From the NCBI GenBank assembly GCA_035505915.1, contig DATJQI010000026.1:1-12183 (forward strand): a stretch of 12,183 bases of DNA, read 5' to 3'. The translations under genes were made by a program, and so were the position numbers. Of the stretch, positions 6,072-12,183 are shown in pieces. This DNA is from 40CM-2-70-7 sp035505915 (GTDB taxonomy: Bacteria > Gemmatimonadota > Gemmatimonadetes > Gemmatimonadales > GWC2-71-9). The notes beneath the pieces were generated by a model. The model was given only the letters and a program-made list of their open reading frames with translations, did no database searches and was not told the origin of the DNA. The stretch's first letter is position 1. The number at the start of each line of letters is the position of its first letter.

Positions 6072-8206
6072 CCACGCTCGCTCGACCGATGCTGTCCGCG
6101 GCGATGCTCCTCGCCCTTCTCGCTCCGACGGGACGCGCCCGCGCCCAGAACCCCCTCACCGGCAGGGTGGTCGATGCCGCGACCCATAGTCCGATATCCG
6201 GAGCCGTCGTGCTCCTGGCGCCCGCCGGGGGCGCCGCCCCCCGGATGACCCGCACCGACGTCGAGGGGCGCTGGGCCTTCGATTCGGTCGCCGCGGGATC
6301 CTACGAGGTTCAGGCGCGACTGCCGGGCTACGCCCCCCGGAGCCGCCGCGTCGAGCGCCGGGAGAACGGGGATACGACGGCCGTCGACCTGGCGCTCACC
6401 CCCGCACCGGTCCAGCTCGACGCACTCGTCGTCGCGGCTTCACGCCGGCCACAGCCATTGAAAGACACCCCGGTGGCCACGCAGCTCATCACGCAGGAGG
6501 AGGTGCAGCGCACCGGGGCCGCGGACCTGGCCTCGGTGCTCGACCAGCAGGTCGGCACCGTGCCCCAGAGCGGGATTCCCACGGGGAGTGGAATCCTGCT
6601 CGAGGGGATGGGGGAACAACGGGTGCTCGTGCTGCTCGACGGGCAGCCGCTGGTCGGCCGCCTTTCGGGGACCTTCGACTTCTCCCGGATTCCGACGTCG
6701 ATCATTCAGAGCGTCGAAGTGGTCGAGGGGCCGCAATCGGTCCTCTACGGCTCCGACGCGATGGGCGGCGTGGTGAACATCGTGACCCGCCCCGCCGCGT
6801 CCCAACCCGGCGCCATTTCCGCGGATCTCGTGGGCGGATCCCAGGGACGCCTGGACGCGTCGGTCCAGGGGCGCGGTGACGCCGGCCCCTTCACCGTGTC
6901 GGGCGACCTGGGGCGGCGGGAGATCTCGCTGGTGCCCGGCCAGCCCGGCACGAGCGGCGCGTATGCCCGGCGCTGGGACGGCATGGGCACCGTCGGGTGG
7001 GGGCGGGATTCCTCGTTCCGGCTCGAGACCAGCGCGCTCGTGGTCGCCGAGCGGCAGGGGTGGCAGAGCGGGCCCACGTCGTTCTTCGCGGACAACACCC
7101 AGCTCGCCGCACGGGCCGGCGCCACCTGGCAGTGGGGCACGCAGCGGCTCGCCCCGACGCTCTCCGTCTCCGAGTTCGACCACCTCCCGACGCAGTCGCC
7201 CGACACGGGCACGGAAACGGGGTCCGACGTGCACGAGGTGCAGCGGCTGGCGAAGGGCCAGCTCCTCTACACCGGCGGCTTCGGTGCCCACACCGTGGAC
7301 GCCGGACTCGACCTGCAACGGGAAGACATCACCTCGGCCCGCGTCACCGGCGGCTCGCGGGCGCAGAACTCGGCGGACCCGTTCGCGCAGGTCACGCTCA
7401 CGGCCGGGGCCTTCAAGATCGTCCCGGGGGCGCGCCTCACCTGGAATCAGCAGTGGGGCACCCACTGGACCCCGCGTCTGGCGGTGCTCTACCGGCCCGT
7501 ACCCGAGCTCTCGTTCCGGGGGTCCATCGGGCAGGGCTTCCGCGCGCCGGATTTCAAGGAGCTCTACATCGACTTCGTGAATACGGCCCCGGGGGCGGGG
7601 TATGCGGTGCAGGGCAACCCCGCCCTCCGCCCGGAGACCTCCCGCAACGTGTCGGGCAGCGTCGAGTGGGCCGGAGAGCGGATCTACGCCCGCGCCTCGG
7701 GCTTCGACAACCGGTTCGACAACTTCATCGACTTCCTGTACCTCGGGATGAGCGGGGGGCTGATGCAGTTCACGTACAGCAACGTGGACAACGGGCACGT
7801 CCGCGGCGTGGAGCTGGACGCCGGGGCCACGGCGGGCGCCCTGCGCCTCGAAGGCGGGTACAGTCTGGGACGCGCGACCCAGACCGGCAGCGGCACACCG
7901 CTGCTCGGCATTCCCGCCGAGACCGCGCGGCTGGGCGCGACGTACACCCTGGCCTTCGGGCTGCACGCCTCCGTGACCGGGCTCTACACCGGGTCGGCCC
8001 CCATCGCGCCCAGCCAGACCGGCCCGGGGTATGTGACGCAGGGTTCGTTCACGCGAGTGAATCTGCTGCTCTCCCAGTCCCTGCCCCGGGGCGCGCAGCT
8101 CGAGGTCGGCGCGGACAACCTCCTCGACGCGAGGCCCGCCAATTGGCCCGAAGCATCGGGGCGGCTGGTATACGTCGGGGTCTCGTGGGGCGTGGCGCTG
8201 CAGTAG
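6068..8206 (+). CDS. TonB-dependent outer membrane receptor with N-terminal carboxypeptidase-regulatory-like domain
   Basis: A 712-residue outer-membrane active transporter. The signal peptide is residues 1-26 (ending ARA before QN). A beta-sandwich regulatory-like domain (about 29-110, TGRVVDAATHSPISGAVVLL) precedes a TonB-box-like LDALVVAAS (about 117-125), a plug domain (about 130-242, with VLVLLDGQPLVGR, SVEVVEGPQSVLYGSDAMGG and VNIVT) and a barrel. The barrel contains the conserved SFRGSIGQGFRAPDFKELY and ends LVYVGVSWGVALQ. Plug and length resemble BtuB/CirA/FyuA-type receptors rather than SusC (no SusC-type KGASAAAIYG block), so metal-chelate, vitamin or small-oligomer import is plausible; the substrate is not determinable. 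The start is the ATG in the ATGA overlap with the upstream membrane gene; only a weak GGGA precedes it. The terminal residue is Gln, not the usual Phe or Trp. It is the last gene of the plus-strand cluster. Confidence 0.93.
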   Translation: MTTLARPMLSAAMLLALLAPTGRARAQNPLTGRVVDAATHSPISGAVVLLAPAGGAAPRMTRTDVEGRWAFDSVAAGSYEVQARLPGYAPRSRRVERRENGDTTAVDLALTPAPVQLDALVVAASRRPQPLKDTPVATQLITQEEVQRTGAADLASVLDQQVGTVPQSGIPTGSGILLEGMGEQRVLVLLDGQPLVGRLSGTFDFSRIPTSIIQSVEVVEGPQSVLYGSDAMGGVVNIVTRPAASQPGAISADLVGGSQGRLDASVQGRGDAGPFTVSGDLGRREISLVPGQPGTSGAYARRWDGMGTVGWGRDSSFRLETSALVVAERQGWQSGPTSFFADNTQLAARAGATWQWGTQRLAPTLSVSEFDHLPTQSPDTGTETGSDVHEVQRLAKGQLLYTGGFGAHTVDAGLDLQREDITSARVTGGSRAQNSADPFAQVTLTAGAFKIVPGARLTWNQQWGTHWTPRLAVLYRPVPELSFRGSIGQGFRAPDFKELYIDFVNTAPGAGYAVQGNPALRPETSRNVSGSVEWAGERIYARASGFDNRFDNFIDFLYLGMSGGLMQFTYSNVDNGHVRGVELDAGATAGALRLEGGYSLGRATQTGSGTPLLGIPAETARLGATYTLAFGLHASVTGLYTGSAPIAPSQTGPGYVTQGSFTRVNLLLSQSLPRGAQLEVGADNLLDARPANWPEASGRLVYVGVSWGVALQ

Positions 8207-8208
8207 AA

Positions 8209-8238
8209 GCGCTGCGGGGGCGCCGAGGGGCTCAGCGC
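8209..8238. terminator. Weak hairpin between convergent genes
   Basis: GCGCTG (8209-8214) and CAGCGC (8233-8238) form a six-pair stem around an 18-base loop in the 25-base gap where the receptor gene meets the convergent kinase gene; the right arm overlaps the kinase stop codon. There is no T-run on either side. A role as a shared terminator is only suggested by position. Confidence 0.22.
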
Positions 8239-10550
8239 AGACCGGCCTGGAGCGCGGCGAACCGGGGGTCCCCGCGCAGCGCGTCGAACATCGGCTCCAC
8301 GTTGAGCACCAGCATCGGCCATTCGTGGGCCGCCGCCGCGCGCTGCATCCAGAGGAACGCCTCGTCCCGCCGGCCCAGCGCGGCGTACACCACGGCGATC
8401 TTGGAGCCGAAGACGAACTGCCGCTGCCCGCGGTCCAGCAGTCGCTGCAACACCCGCTCCGCGTCGGCCCGGCGCCCGCACGTCGCGAGCGTGTAGCCCA
8501 GCACGGCGCCCTCGAAGTTCGGCAGGTCCTCGGGGATGTAACGCAGCTGGGCGAGGGCCTCGGGACACCGGTGCAGCTGGACGAAGCTGCGGGCCAGCTC
8601 GGCGTGGGCGATGGCGTTGCCGGAATCGAGGGACAGCGCGCGCTCCGCCTGGGCGATCGCCGGATCGTAGCGGCGGTTCAAGTACAGCATCGTCACCACG
8701 CGGGTGTTCGCGATCACCGAAAGCGGATCGAACTGCCGGGCCTGCTCGCTCTCCCGGACCGCGTCATCCCCCCGCCCCGCCGCGGCGTAATCCCAAGCCA
8801 GGAAGAGATGCGCGGTCGAATAGCGCGGATCGATCGCGAGCGCCTGCTTCAGCTCGCGCTCCGCGCCCGGCAAGTCCCGGTCGTACCAGAGCGTCGCGAT
8901 GCCCAGCGACGCGCGCGCCTCGGCCAGGCTCGAGTCGAGCGCGAGGGCCTGCTGCGCGACTTCCTTCCCGCGCAGGAGTCCGTCCGCGGGCGTCACGTAG
9001 CCGAACAGCGAGAGCACCGTGAGGGCGTCGGCCAGGCCCGAGTACGCGGCCGCGTAGGTCGAATCGAGATGAATGGCCTGGCGGAAGTAGTCGGCCCCCG
9101 CCCGCAGGCCCTCGCCGGTCCGCTTGCCGAACGCGTAACGCCCGCGGAGGTACAGCTCGTAGGCCTCGGGGCTCACGGTCGAGCGCGTGACCAGCGCGGC
9201 GCGGCCGCCCCCCGAGAGCTGCACCTCGAGCGCCGTGACGATCGCACGCGCGATCTCGTCCTGGACGGCCCACACGTCCTTCACGTCCCGCTCGTACTCG
9301 TCGGACCAGAGCACCGAATCGGACCGCGCGCGGACGAGCTGGCTCGTCACCCGGACCCGCGACCCCAGCCGGCGGACCGAGCCTTCCAGCAGGTTCTCGA
9401 CCTGCAGCTCCGCGCCGATCTCGGGAGACTTGACGTTCCGGCCCTTGAAGGAAAACGCCGAGGTGCGCGGCACGACCCGCAGGCCCGCCACGCGGGTCAG
9501 GGCGTTGATCAGCTCTTCGGACATCCCGTCCGAGAAGTACTCGTCGTTGGGGTCGGCCGAGAGACTGGTGAATGGCAAGACGGCGATGGACCGCGGATCC
9601 GCGGCCCCGGCGCCCCCGGCGCCGCGGCGGGCTCCGACGGCGTAGATGACCGCGATGATGGCGAGAGCCGCGGTGAGCGCGCCGAGCGCGAGCCGCAGGC
9701 CCGGGCGGCGGGCGGGCCCGCTGCCGGCGGCCTGCAGCGCCTGCGCCAGCTGTGCCGCGGTGGCGTAGCGGTCGCCCGGGACCTTCGCCAGCGCCCGCGT
9801 CACCGTGGCTTCCACGCGGGGCGGCACGGTCCGCACGGCCCCCAGCCGCGGCGGCGGCTCGGACAGGAGCTTCGCGATCATCGCCTGGACCGTCGGCCCG
9901 GTGACGGGCGGCTCCCCGGCGAGCATCTCGTACAGCACGGCGCCGAGCGAGTAGATGTCCGCGCGGCCGTCGACGGGCTGGTCTCCGGTCGCCTGCTCAG
10001 GACTCATGTACTGCGGCGTGCCGAGGGAAATGCCGGTCTCGGTGAGCCGCGGTCCGCCCGCTTCCTGGAGCGCGAGGGCGATGCCGAAGTCGGCGATCAT
10101 CGCCTCCCCCTCGTGGAGCAGGATGTTCTCGGGCTTGATGTCCCGGTGGACGACTCCCTGGCGGTGCGCGTAGTCGAGCGCCCCGGCCACCTGGCGGGCG
10201 ATGCCGATCGCCTCGTCGAGGCCCAGCTGGTGCTCGCGGGCGAGCCGGGCGCGGAGCGACTCGCCGCGTACGAGCGGCAGCACGTAATAGAGGAAGCCGC
10301 CGGCCTCCCCGGAGTCGATCAGCGTCAGAATGTGCGGATGGTCGAGCCGGGCGGTGATGCGGATCTCGCCCAGGAAGCGCTGGGCGCCGAGGAGCGCGCC
10401 GAGCTCGGGTTTCAGGACTTTGAGGGCGACCTCACGATCGTGCTTCAGGTCGTGGGCGAGGTAGACCGTCGCCATCCCACCGGACCCGATGGGCCGTTCG
10501 ATGCGGTAGCGGTCGGCGAGGGCGGCGGCGAGGCGGTCGGCGTCGGTCAT
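8232..10550 (-). CDS. Membrane Ser/Thr protein kinase with TolB-like domain and TPR repeats
   Basis: A 772-residue Hanks-type kinase. The cytoplasmic kinase domain is about 15-275: glycine loop GSGGMA (22-27), Lys44 in VALK, catalytic HRDIKPEN (Asp137), DFG 154-156, GTPQYMSPEQ at about 177-186 and DIYSLGAVLYEML. All catalytic residues are present. One membrane helix (about 286-306) follows. Beyond it lies a TolB-like domain of the type found in adenylate-cyclase-like regulators (about 320-445, SIAVLPFTSL, DEYFSDGMSEELINAL, RVVPRTSAFSFKGR), then a helical TPR-rich region (about 460-770). This architecture is common in Gemmatimonadota and Acidobacteriota; its substrates are largely unknown. I place the start at ATG 10550 (MTDADRLAAALADRYRI), where homology begins. 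The frame is open to 10634, but those extra residues are Arg/Pro/Gly-rich and cover a hairpin. Only a weak GGTGG (10554-10558) precedes the start. Confidence 0.93.
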   Translation of the reverse strand: MTDADRLAAALADRYRIERPIGSGGMATVYLAHDLKHDREVALKVLKPELGALLGAQRFLGEIRITARLDHPHILTLIDSGEAGGFLYYVLPLVRGESLRARLAREHQLGLDEAIGIARQVAGALDYAHRQGVVHRDIKPENILLHEGEAMIADFGIALALQEAGGPRLTETGISLGTPQYMSPEQATGDQPVDGRADIYSLGAVLYEMLAGEPPVTGPTVQAMIAKLLSEPPPRLGAVRTVPPRVEATVTRALAKVPGDRYATAAQLAQALQAAGSGPARRPGLRLALGALTAALAIIAVIYAVGARRGAGGAGAADPRSIAVLPFTSLSADPNDEYFSDGMSEELINALTRVAGLRVVPRTSAFSFKGRNVKSPEIGAELQVENLLEGSVRRLGSRVRVTSQLVRARSDSVLWSDEYERDVKDVWAVQDEIARAIVTALEVQLSGGGRAALVTRSTVSPEAYELYLRGRYAFGKRTGEGLRAGADYFRQAIHLDSTYAAAYSGLADALTVLSLFGYVTPADGLLRGKEVAQQALALDSSLAEARASLGIATLWYDRDLPGAERELKQALAIDPRYSTAHLFLAWDYAAAGRGDDAVRESEQARQFDPLSVIANTRVVTMLYLNRRYDPAIAQAERALSLDSGNAIAHAELARSFVQLHRCPEALAQLRYIPEDLPNFEGAVLGYTLATCGRRADAERVLQRLLDRGQRQFVFGSKIAVVYAALGRRDEAFLWMQRAAAAHEWPMLVLNVEPMFDALRGDPRFAALQAGLR

Positions 10551-10563
10551 CGGCCACCAAGAT

Positions 10564-10578
10564 GCGGGAGGAGCCCGC
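10564..10578 (-). other. Small hairpin in kinase leader
   Basis: GCGGG (10564-10568) pairs with CCCGC (10574-10578) around a five-base loop that reads CTCCT on the minus strand, 14 bases upstream of the kinase start. The loop resembles anti-Shine-Dalgarno sequence, and the gene has only a weak ribosome site of its own. A role in translation is speculative. Confidence 0.3.
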
Positions 10579-10589
10579 GCCGCGCCACG

Positions 10590-10626
10590 GCACCCGGGGG
10601 GCCGGCGGCCAATCCGCCCCGGGTGC
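10590..10626 (-). terminator. Strong 10-bp hairpin downstream of the CHRD gene
   Basis: GCACCCGGGG (10590-10599) and CCCCGGGTGC (10617-10626) are perfect complements with a 17-base loop, itself containing a small GGCC/GGCC stem. It lies 22 bases past the CHRD stop codon on the minus strand and upstream of the kinase start. There is no T-run, so it would be a factor-assisted or attenuator-like terminator, or it may stabilise the mRNA end. Confidence 0.5.
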
Positions 10627-10648
10627 GTCCCCACGTGGCCCGGGCCGG

Positions 10649-11185
10649 TCAGGTCTGCAGCTGAACCTGACCGCGGATCGCGCCGTCCGGATGCGCCTTG
10701 GTATGGACGTTCACGTACACATCACCCTTCCGCATCGCCGCGAGGAGCCCGGCCATCGTGGTCCCGTGGAGGTCCTTCGGGCGCAGGACACCGTGCGCAA
10801 TCTCGCCCGGGCCGCGCGCCGGTCCGGCATAGAGCGTCGCCACCGGACTCCCGGTCACGGTCGCGGCCCCGAGGTGCAGATGCGCCGCCGTGACGTCCTG
10901 GAGTCCCTTCACGTGCACGACGTAGTCGAGATTGCCGCCGCGGATGGTGAACTCGGCGGTTCCCGAGGCGAAGCTCGGGACCATCGGTACTTCGTACCCG
11001 CCTTCGAGCACGGCGACGAATTCGGCGGCCTTCTTCTTCGCCGTGGCTTTGGTCGCGGAGTGCGACGCCGTCAGGTTCGCGGCCGGAGCGCTGGAGAGCG
11101 CGGACTTGGCCGGGGTCTGGGCGAAGGCGCTGGTGGCCAAGAGCAGCAGGGCCGCCGCCGTCGCGCCGGAATGGAACGGTTGCAT
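10649..11185 (-). CDS. Secreted CHRD-domain protein
   Basis: A 178-residue exported protein. A signal peptide (residues 1-22, LLLLATSAFA before QT) is followed by an Ala/Ser/Thr/Lys-rich low-complexity linker (about 23-54) and a single CHRD (chordin-type) domain (about 55-177). The domain shows GGYEVPMV, GTAEFTIRGGNLDYVVHVKGL, the His-rich AAHLHLGAA, GPGEIAHGVL, and the closing DVYVNVHTKAHPDGAIRGQV. Bacterial CHRD proteins are extracytoplasmic and poorly characterised; a binding role (metal or matrix) is guessed from the conserved histidines, not shown. ATG 11185 is chosen because it begins the signal peptide and has AAGGGAG (11195-11201) upstream. The frame extends to 11680, but that part overlaps the neighbouring kinase antisense-free frame and is not protein-like. 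The gene sits between two Ser/Thr kinase genes, insulated by inverted repeats on both sides, so it is probably transcribed alone. Confidence 0.92.
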   Translation of the reverse strand: MQPFHSGATAAALLLLATSAFAQTPAKSALSSAPAANLTASHSATKATAKKKAAEFVAVLEGGYEVPMVPSFASGTAEFTIRGGNLDYVVHVKGLQDVTAAHLHLGAATVTGSPVATLYAGPARGPGEIAHGVLRPKDLHGTTMAGLLAAMRKGDVYVNVHTKAHPDGAIRGQVQLQT

Positions 11186-11211
11186 ATCGGGAATCTCCCT
11201 TCGAAACGGAA

Positions 11212-11251
11212 ATCGGTCACGGGAACAGATCGCTGTTCCCACTAGACCGAT
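11212..11251 (-). promoter_or_regulatory. 40-bp imperfect palindrome upstream of the CHRD gene
   Basis: Two nested perfect arm pairs: ATCGGTC (11212-11218) with GACCGAT (11245-11251), and GGGAACAG (11221-11228) with CTGTTCCC (11233-11240), with ATCG at the centre. It ends 26 bases before the CHRD start, just upstream of the Shine-Dalgarno. On the minus strand a further GGGAAC begins at 11259, giving a repeated half-site. Position and symmetry suggest an operator for a dimeric repressor or activator, or a 5' UTR hairpin. A terminator is less likely because another strong hairpin precedes it and no T-run follows. Confidence 0.5.
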
Positions 11252-11260
11252 GCCGTTCCC

Positions 11261-11300
11261 CCGGACGGCGTCGCGGCGCAGGGTGCGACGATCCGTCCGG
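11261..11300 (-). terminator. Long hairpin just after the partial kinase gene
   Basis: CCGGACGG-CGTCGC (11261-11274) pairs with GCGACG (11285-11290) and CCGTCCGG (11293-11300): 14 base pairs with a two-base bulge and a ten-base loop. It begins 13 bases after the kinase stop codon on the minus strand. Placement fits a transcription terminator; there is no T-run, as is common in very GC-rich genomes. Confidence 0.55.
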
Positions 11301-11313
11301 CGACAGGGGGGGC

Positions 11314-12183
11314 CTACCCTCCGGCGAGACGCCGGTCGACGGCCTCCCCGATGGCGCGGGCGCGCCGGACACAGACGGTCAAGTCGGCCAGGGAGCCCGT
11401 CCCCGCCTCCAGCCGCAGCAGCTCGAGACGAAGGTTCTCGAGAGCCGCGACGGCCTGGGTGAGATCCTCGCCGGTCGCGCCGTCCGCACGGAGGCGGGCG
11501 GCCCGGCGCTCCAGACTGTCGATGACCACCGGAACGTCGCGGACCCCGTCCCGCTGATCGGCGGTGAGCCCTTCGTACGCGGCGAGCGCCGAGCGGCCCA
11601 GGACCAGCTCCGTGGCATCGCCGGACGGGAGGCCGCGGGGCCGGGCCGCGATCCCCATCCCGGCGACCCGGAAGAACCACCGCCCGAAGCGTCCCGCCCA
11701 GAGCTTGTGCCAGAGGGAGTCGATTCGCTGGAAGATGCGGCGTTGGTGAACCGCCTCCGCCTCCTCGCGCTGCACCTGCGCTTCCGCCAGGAGCGCAGCC
11801 CGGATGTCGTCGAACGCGTATCCGCTGCGCAAGAGCCGCCGGGCCACGATGACCAGCTGGATGATCAGAATCGTGCCGATCAGCCCGGGGCCCGAGATGG
11901 ACACGCTCGTGCCGCCGTGGCCCGTGGTCACCCCGTTCTGCCCCGCCAGGATCGACGCCAGCACGACCATTGTGGAGACCTGGGCGTTCCGGAGGAAGCT
12001 CCGGACCACCGGAGGAGCGCGAAAGTCCCGTCCCCGCGCCTCCCCCACCACCCGGGCGAGGTCGTCGCTCATCTGGAAGCGGTCCGCCGGATTCCGGGCG
12101 AGACAGCGCGTGACGATCTGCGCGAGCTTGTCGGGAACCTCGGGGCGCAGGCTCTTGAGGGCCGGAGGCGCCTGCTGGAGCTG
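11314..12183 (-). CDS. Membrane Ser/Thr protein kinase, C-terminal part (N-terminus beyond right edge)
   Basis: The frame is open from the right edge to TAG at 11314-11316, giving 289 residues. The first about 48 are the end of a Hanks-type kinase C-lobe: LRPEVPDKLAQIVTRCLARN, PADRFQM and DLARVV match the last two helices of the fold, with the invariant Arg of the C-lobe in PADRF. A linker (RAPPVVRSFLRN) leads to two hydrophobic segments (about 69-83 and 98-116) separated by a Gly/Ser-rich loop, then GYAFDDIRAALLAEAQ and a charged helical tail with EAEAVHQRRIFQRIDSLW. The last block (TELVLGRSALAAYEGL to the end) is mainly helical and matches, from memory, tails of Gemmatimonadota kinases. The ATG at 12072 falls inside the kinase fold and is not the start. 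The catalytic motifs lie outside the window, so activity cannot be judged. Confidence 0.85.
   Translation of the reverse strand, partial: QLQQAPPALKSLRPEVPDKLAQIVTRCLARNPADRFQMSDDLARVVGEARGRDFRAPPVVRSFLRNAQVSTMVVLASILAGQNGVTTGHGGTSVSISGPGLIGTILIIQLVIVARRLLRSGYAFDDIRAALLAEAQVQREEAEAVHQRRIFQRIDSLWHKLWAGRFGRWFFRVAGMGIAARPRGLPSGDATELVLGRSALAAYEGLTADQRDGVRDVPVVIDSLERRAARLRADGATGEDLTQAVAALENLRLELLRLEAGTGSLADLTVCVRRARAIGEAVDRRLAGG

Noticed and set aside
6440..7966. 508-codon minus-strand open frame inside the TonB receptor
   Set aside because: Shadow frame without motifs; the plus-strand receptor is unambiguous.
10551..10634. Upstream start (10634) for the TPR kinase
   Set aside because: Would add 28 Arg/Pro/Gly-rich residues that cover the 10590-10626 hairpin; kinase homology starts at the ATG at 10550.
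8325..10664. 779-codon plus-strand open frame opposite the TPR kinase
   Set aside because: Mirror of a codon-biased GC-rich gene; the minus strand has intact kinase, TolB-like and TPR sequence.
11186..11680. 343-codon version of the CHRD gene starting at 11680
   Set aside because: The extra part reads through the neighbouring kinase gene in another frame and would bury the signal peptide; ATG 11185 has its own Shine-Dalgarno.
1..12183. CRISPR array, tRNA, rRNA, transposase or integrase
   Set aside because: No regularly spaced repeats, cloverleaf-like sequence or mobile-element protein motifs were seen on either strand.

Overview
This is a GC-rich, densely coding window. It carries a SusC/RagA-type outer-membrane receptor, a second TonB-dependent receptor, Hanks-type Ser/Thr kinases with TPR and TolB-like domains, and a secreted CHRD protein. 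That mix is typical of Gemmatimonadota, with Acidobacteriota or another Gram-negative soil lineage as the alternative. The assignment is inferred from gene content; there is no rRNA or other marker gene. I see no tRNA, CRISPR array, insertion sequence or integrase.

Layout. (1) Positions 1-2539, minus strand: a SusC/RagA receptor with its N-terminus inside the window and its C-terminus off the left edge. (2) Positions 2540-2689: a divergent intergenic region. (3) Positions 2690-8206, plus strand: a tightly packed cluster. It opens with a 71-codon, internally deleted Ser/Thr kinase remnant. The remnant overlaps (ATGA) a membrane histidine kinase, which overlaps (GTGA) a NarL/FixJ-type response regulator. 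After a 57-bp gap come a stand-alone seven-helix membrane protein and, by another ATGA overlap, a TonB-dependent receptor. (4) Positions 8232-12183, minus strand and convergent with the cluster: a Ser/Thr kinase with TM, TolB-like and TPR regions, a small secreted CHRD protein, and the C-terminal part of another Ser/Thr kinase that enters from the right edge.

How the genes may work together. The plus-strand cluster looks like a sensory and uptake unit: a seven-helix, GAF-containing histidine kinase, its LuxR-type regulator, a second seven-helix protein and an outer-membrane transporter. A short gap with repeats sits between the regulator and the transporter pair and could be the operator. The substrate cannot be read from the sequence.

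The least ordinary feature is the kinase remnant. It keeps the N-lobe up to the ATP-binding lysine and then jumps in frame to the DFG segment, losing about 100 residues including the catalytic loop. It still has a Shine-Dalgarno sequence, an open frame and translational overlap with the histidine kinase. The minus-strand intergenic regions hold strong inverted repeats (10590-10626, 11212-11251, 11261-11300) that look like terminators or operators.
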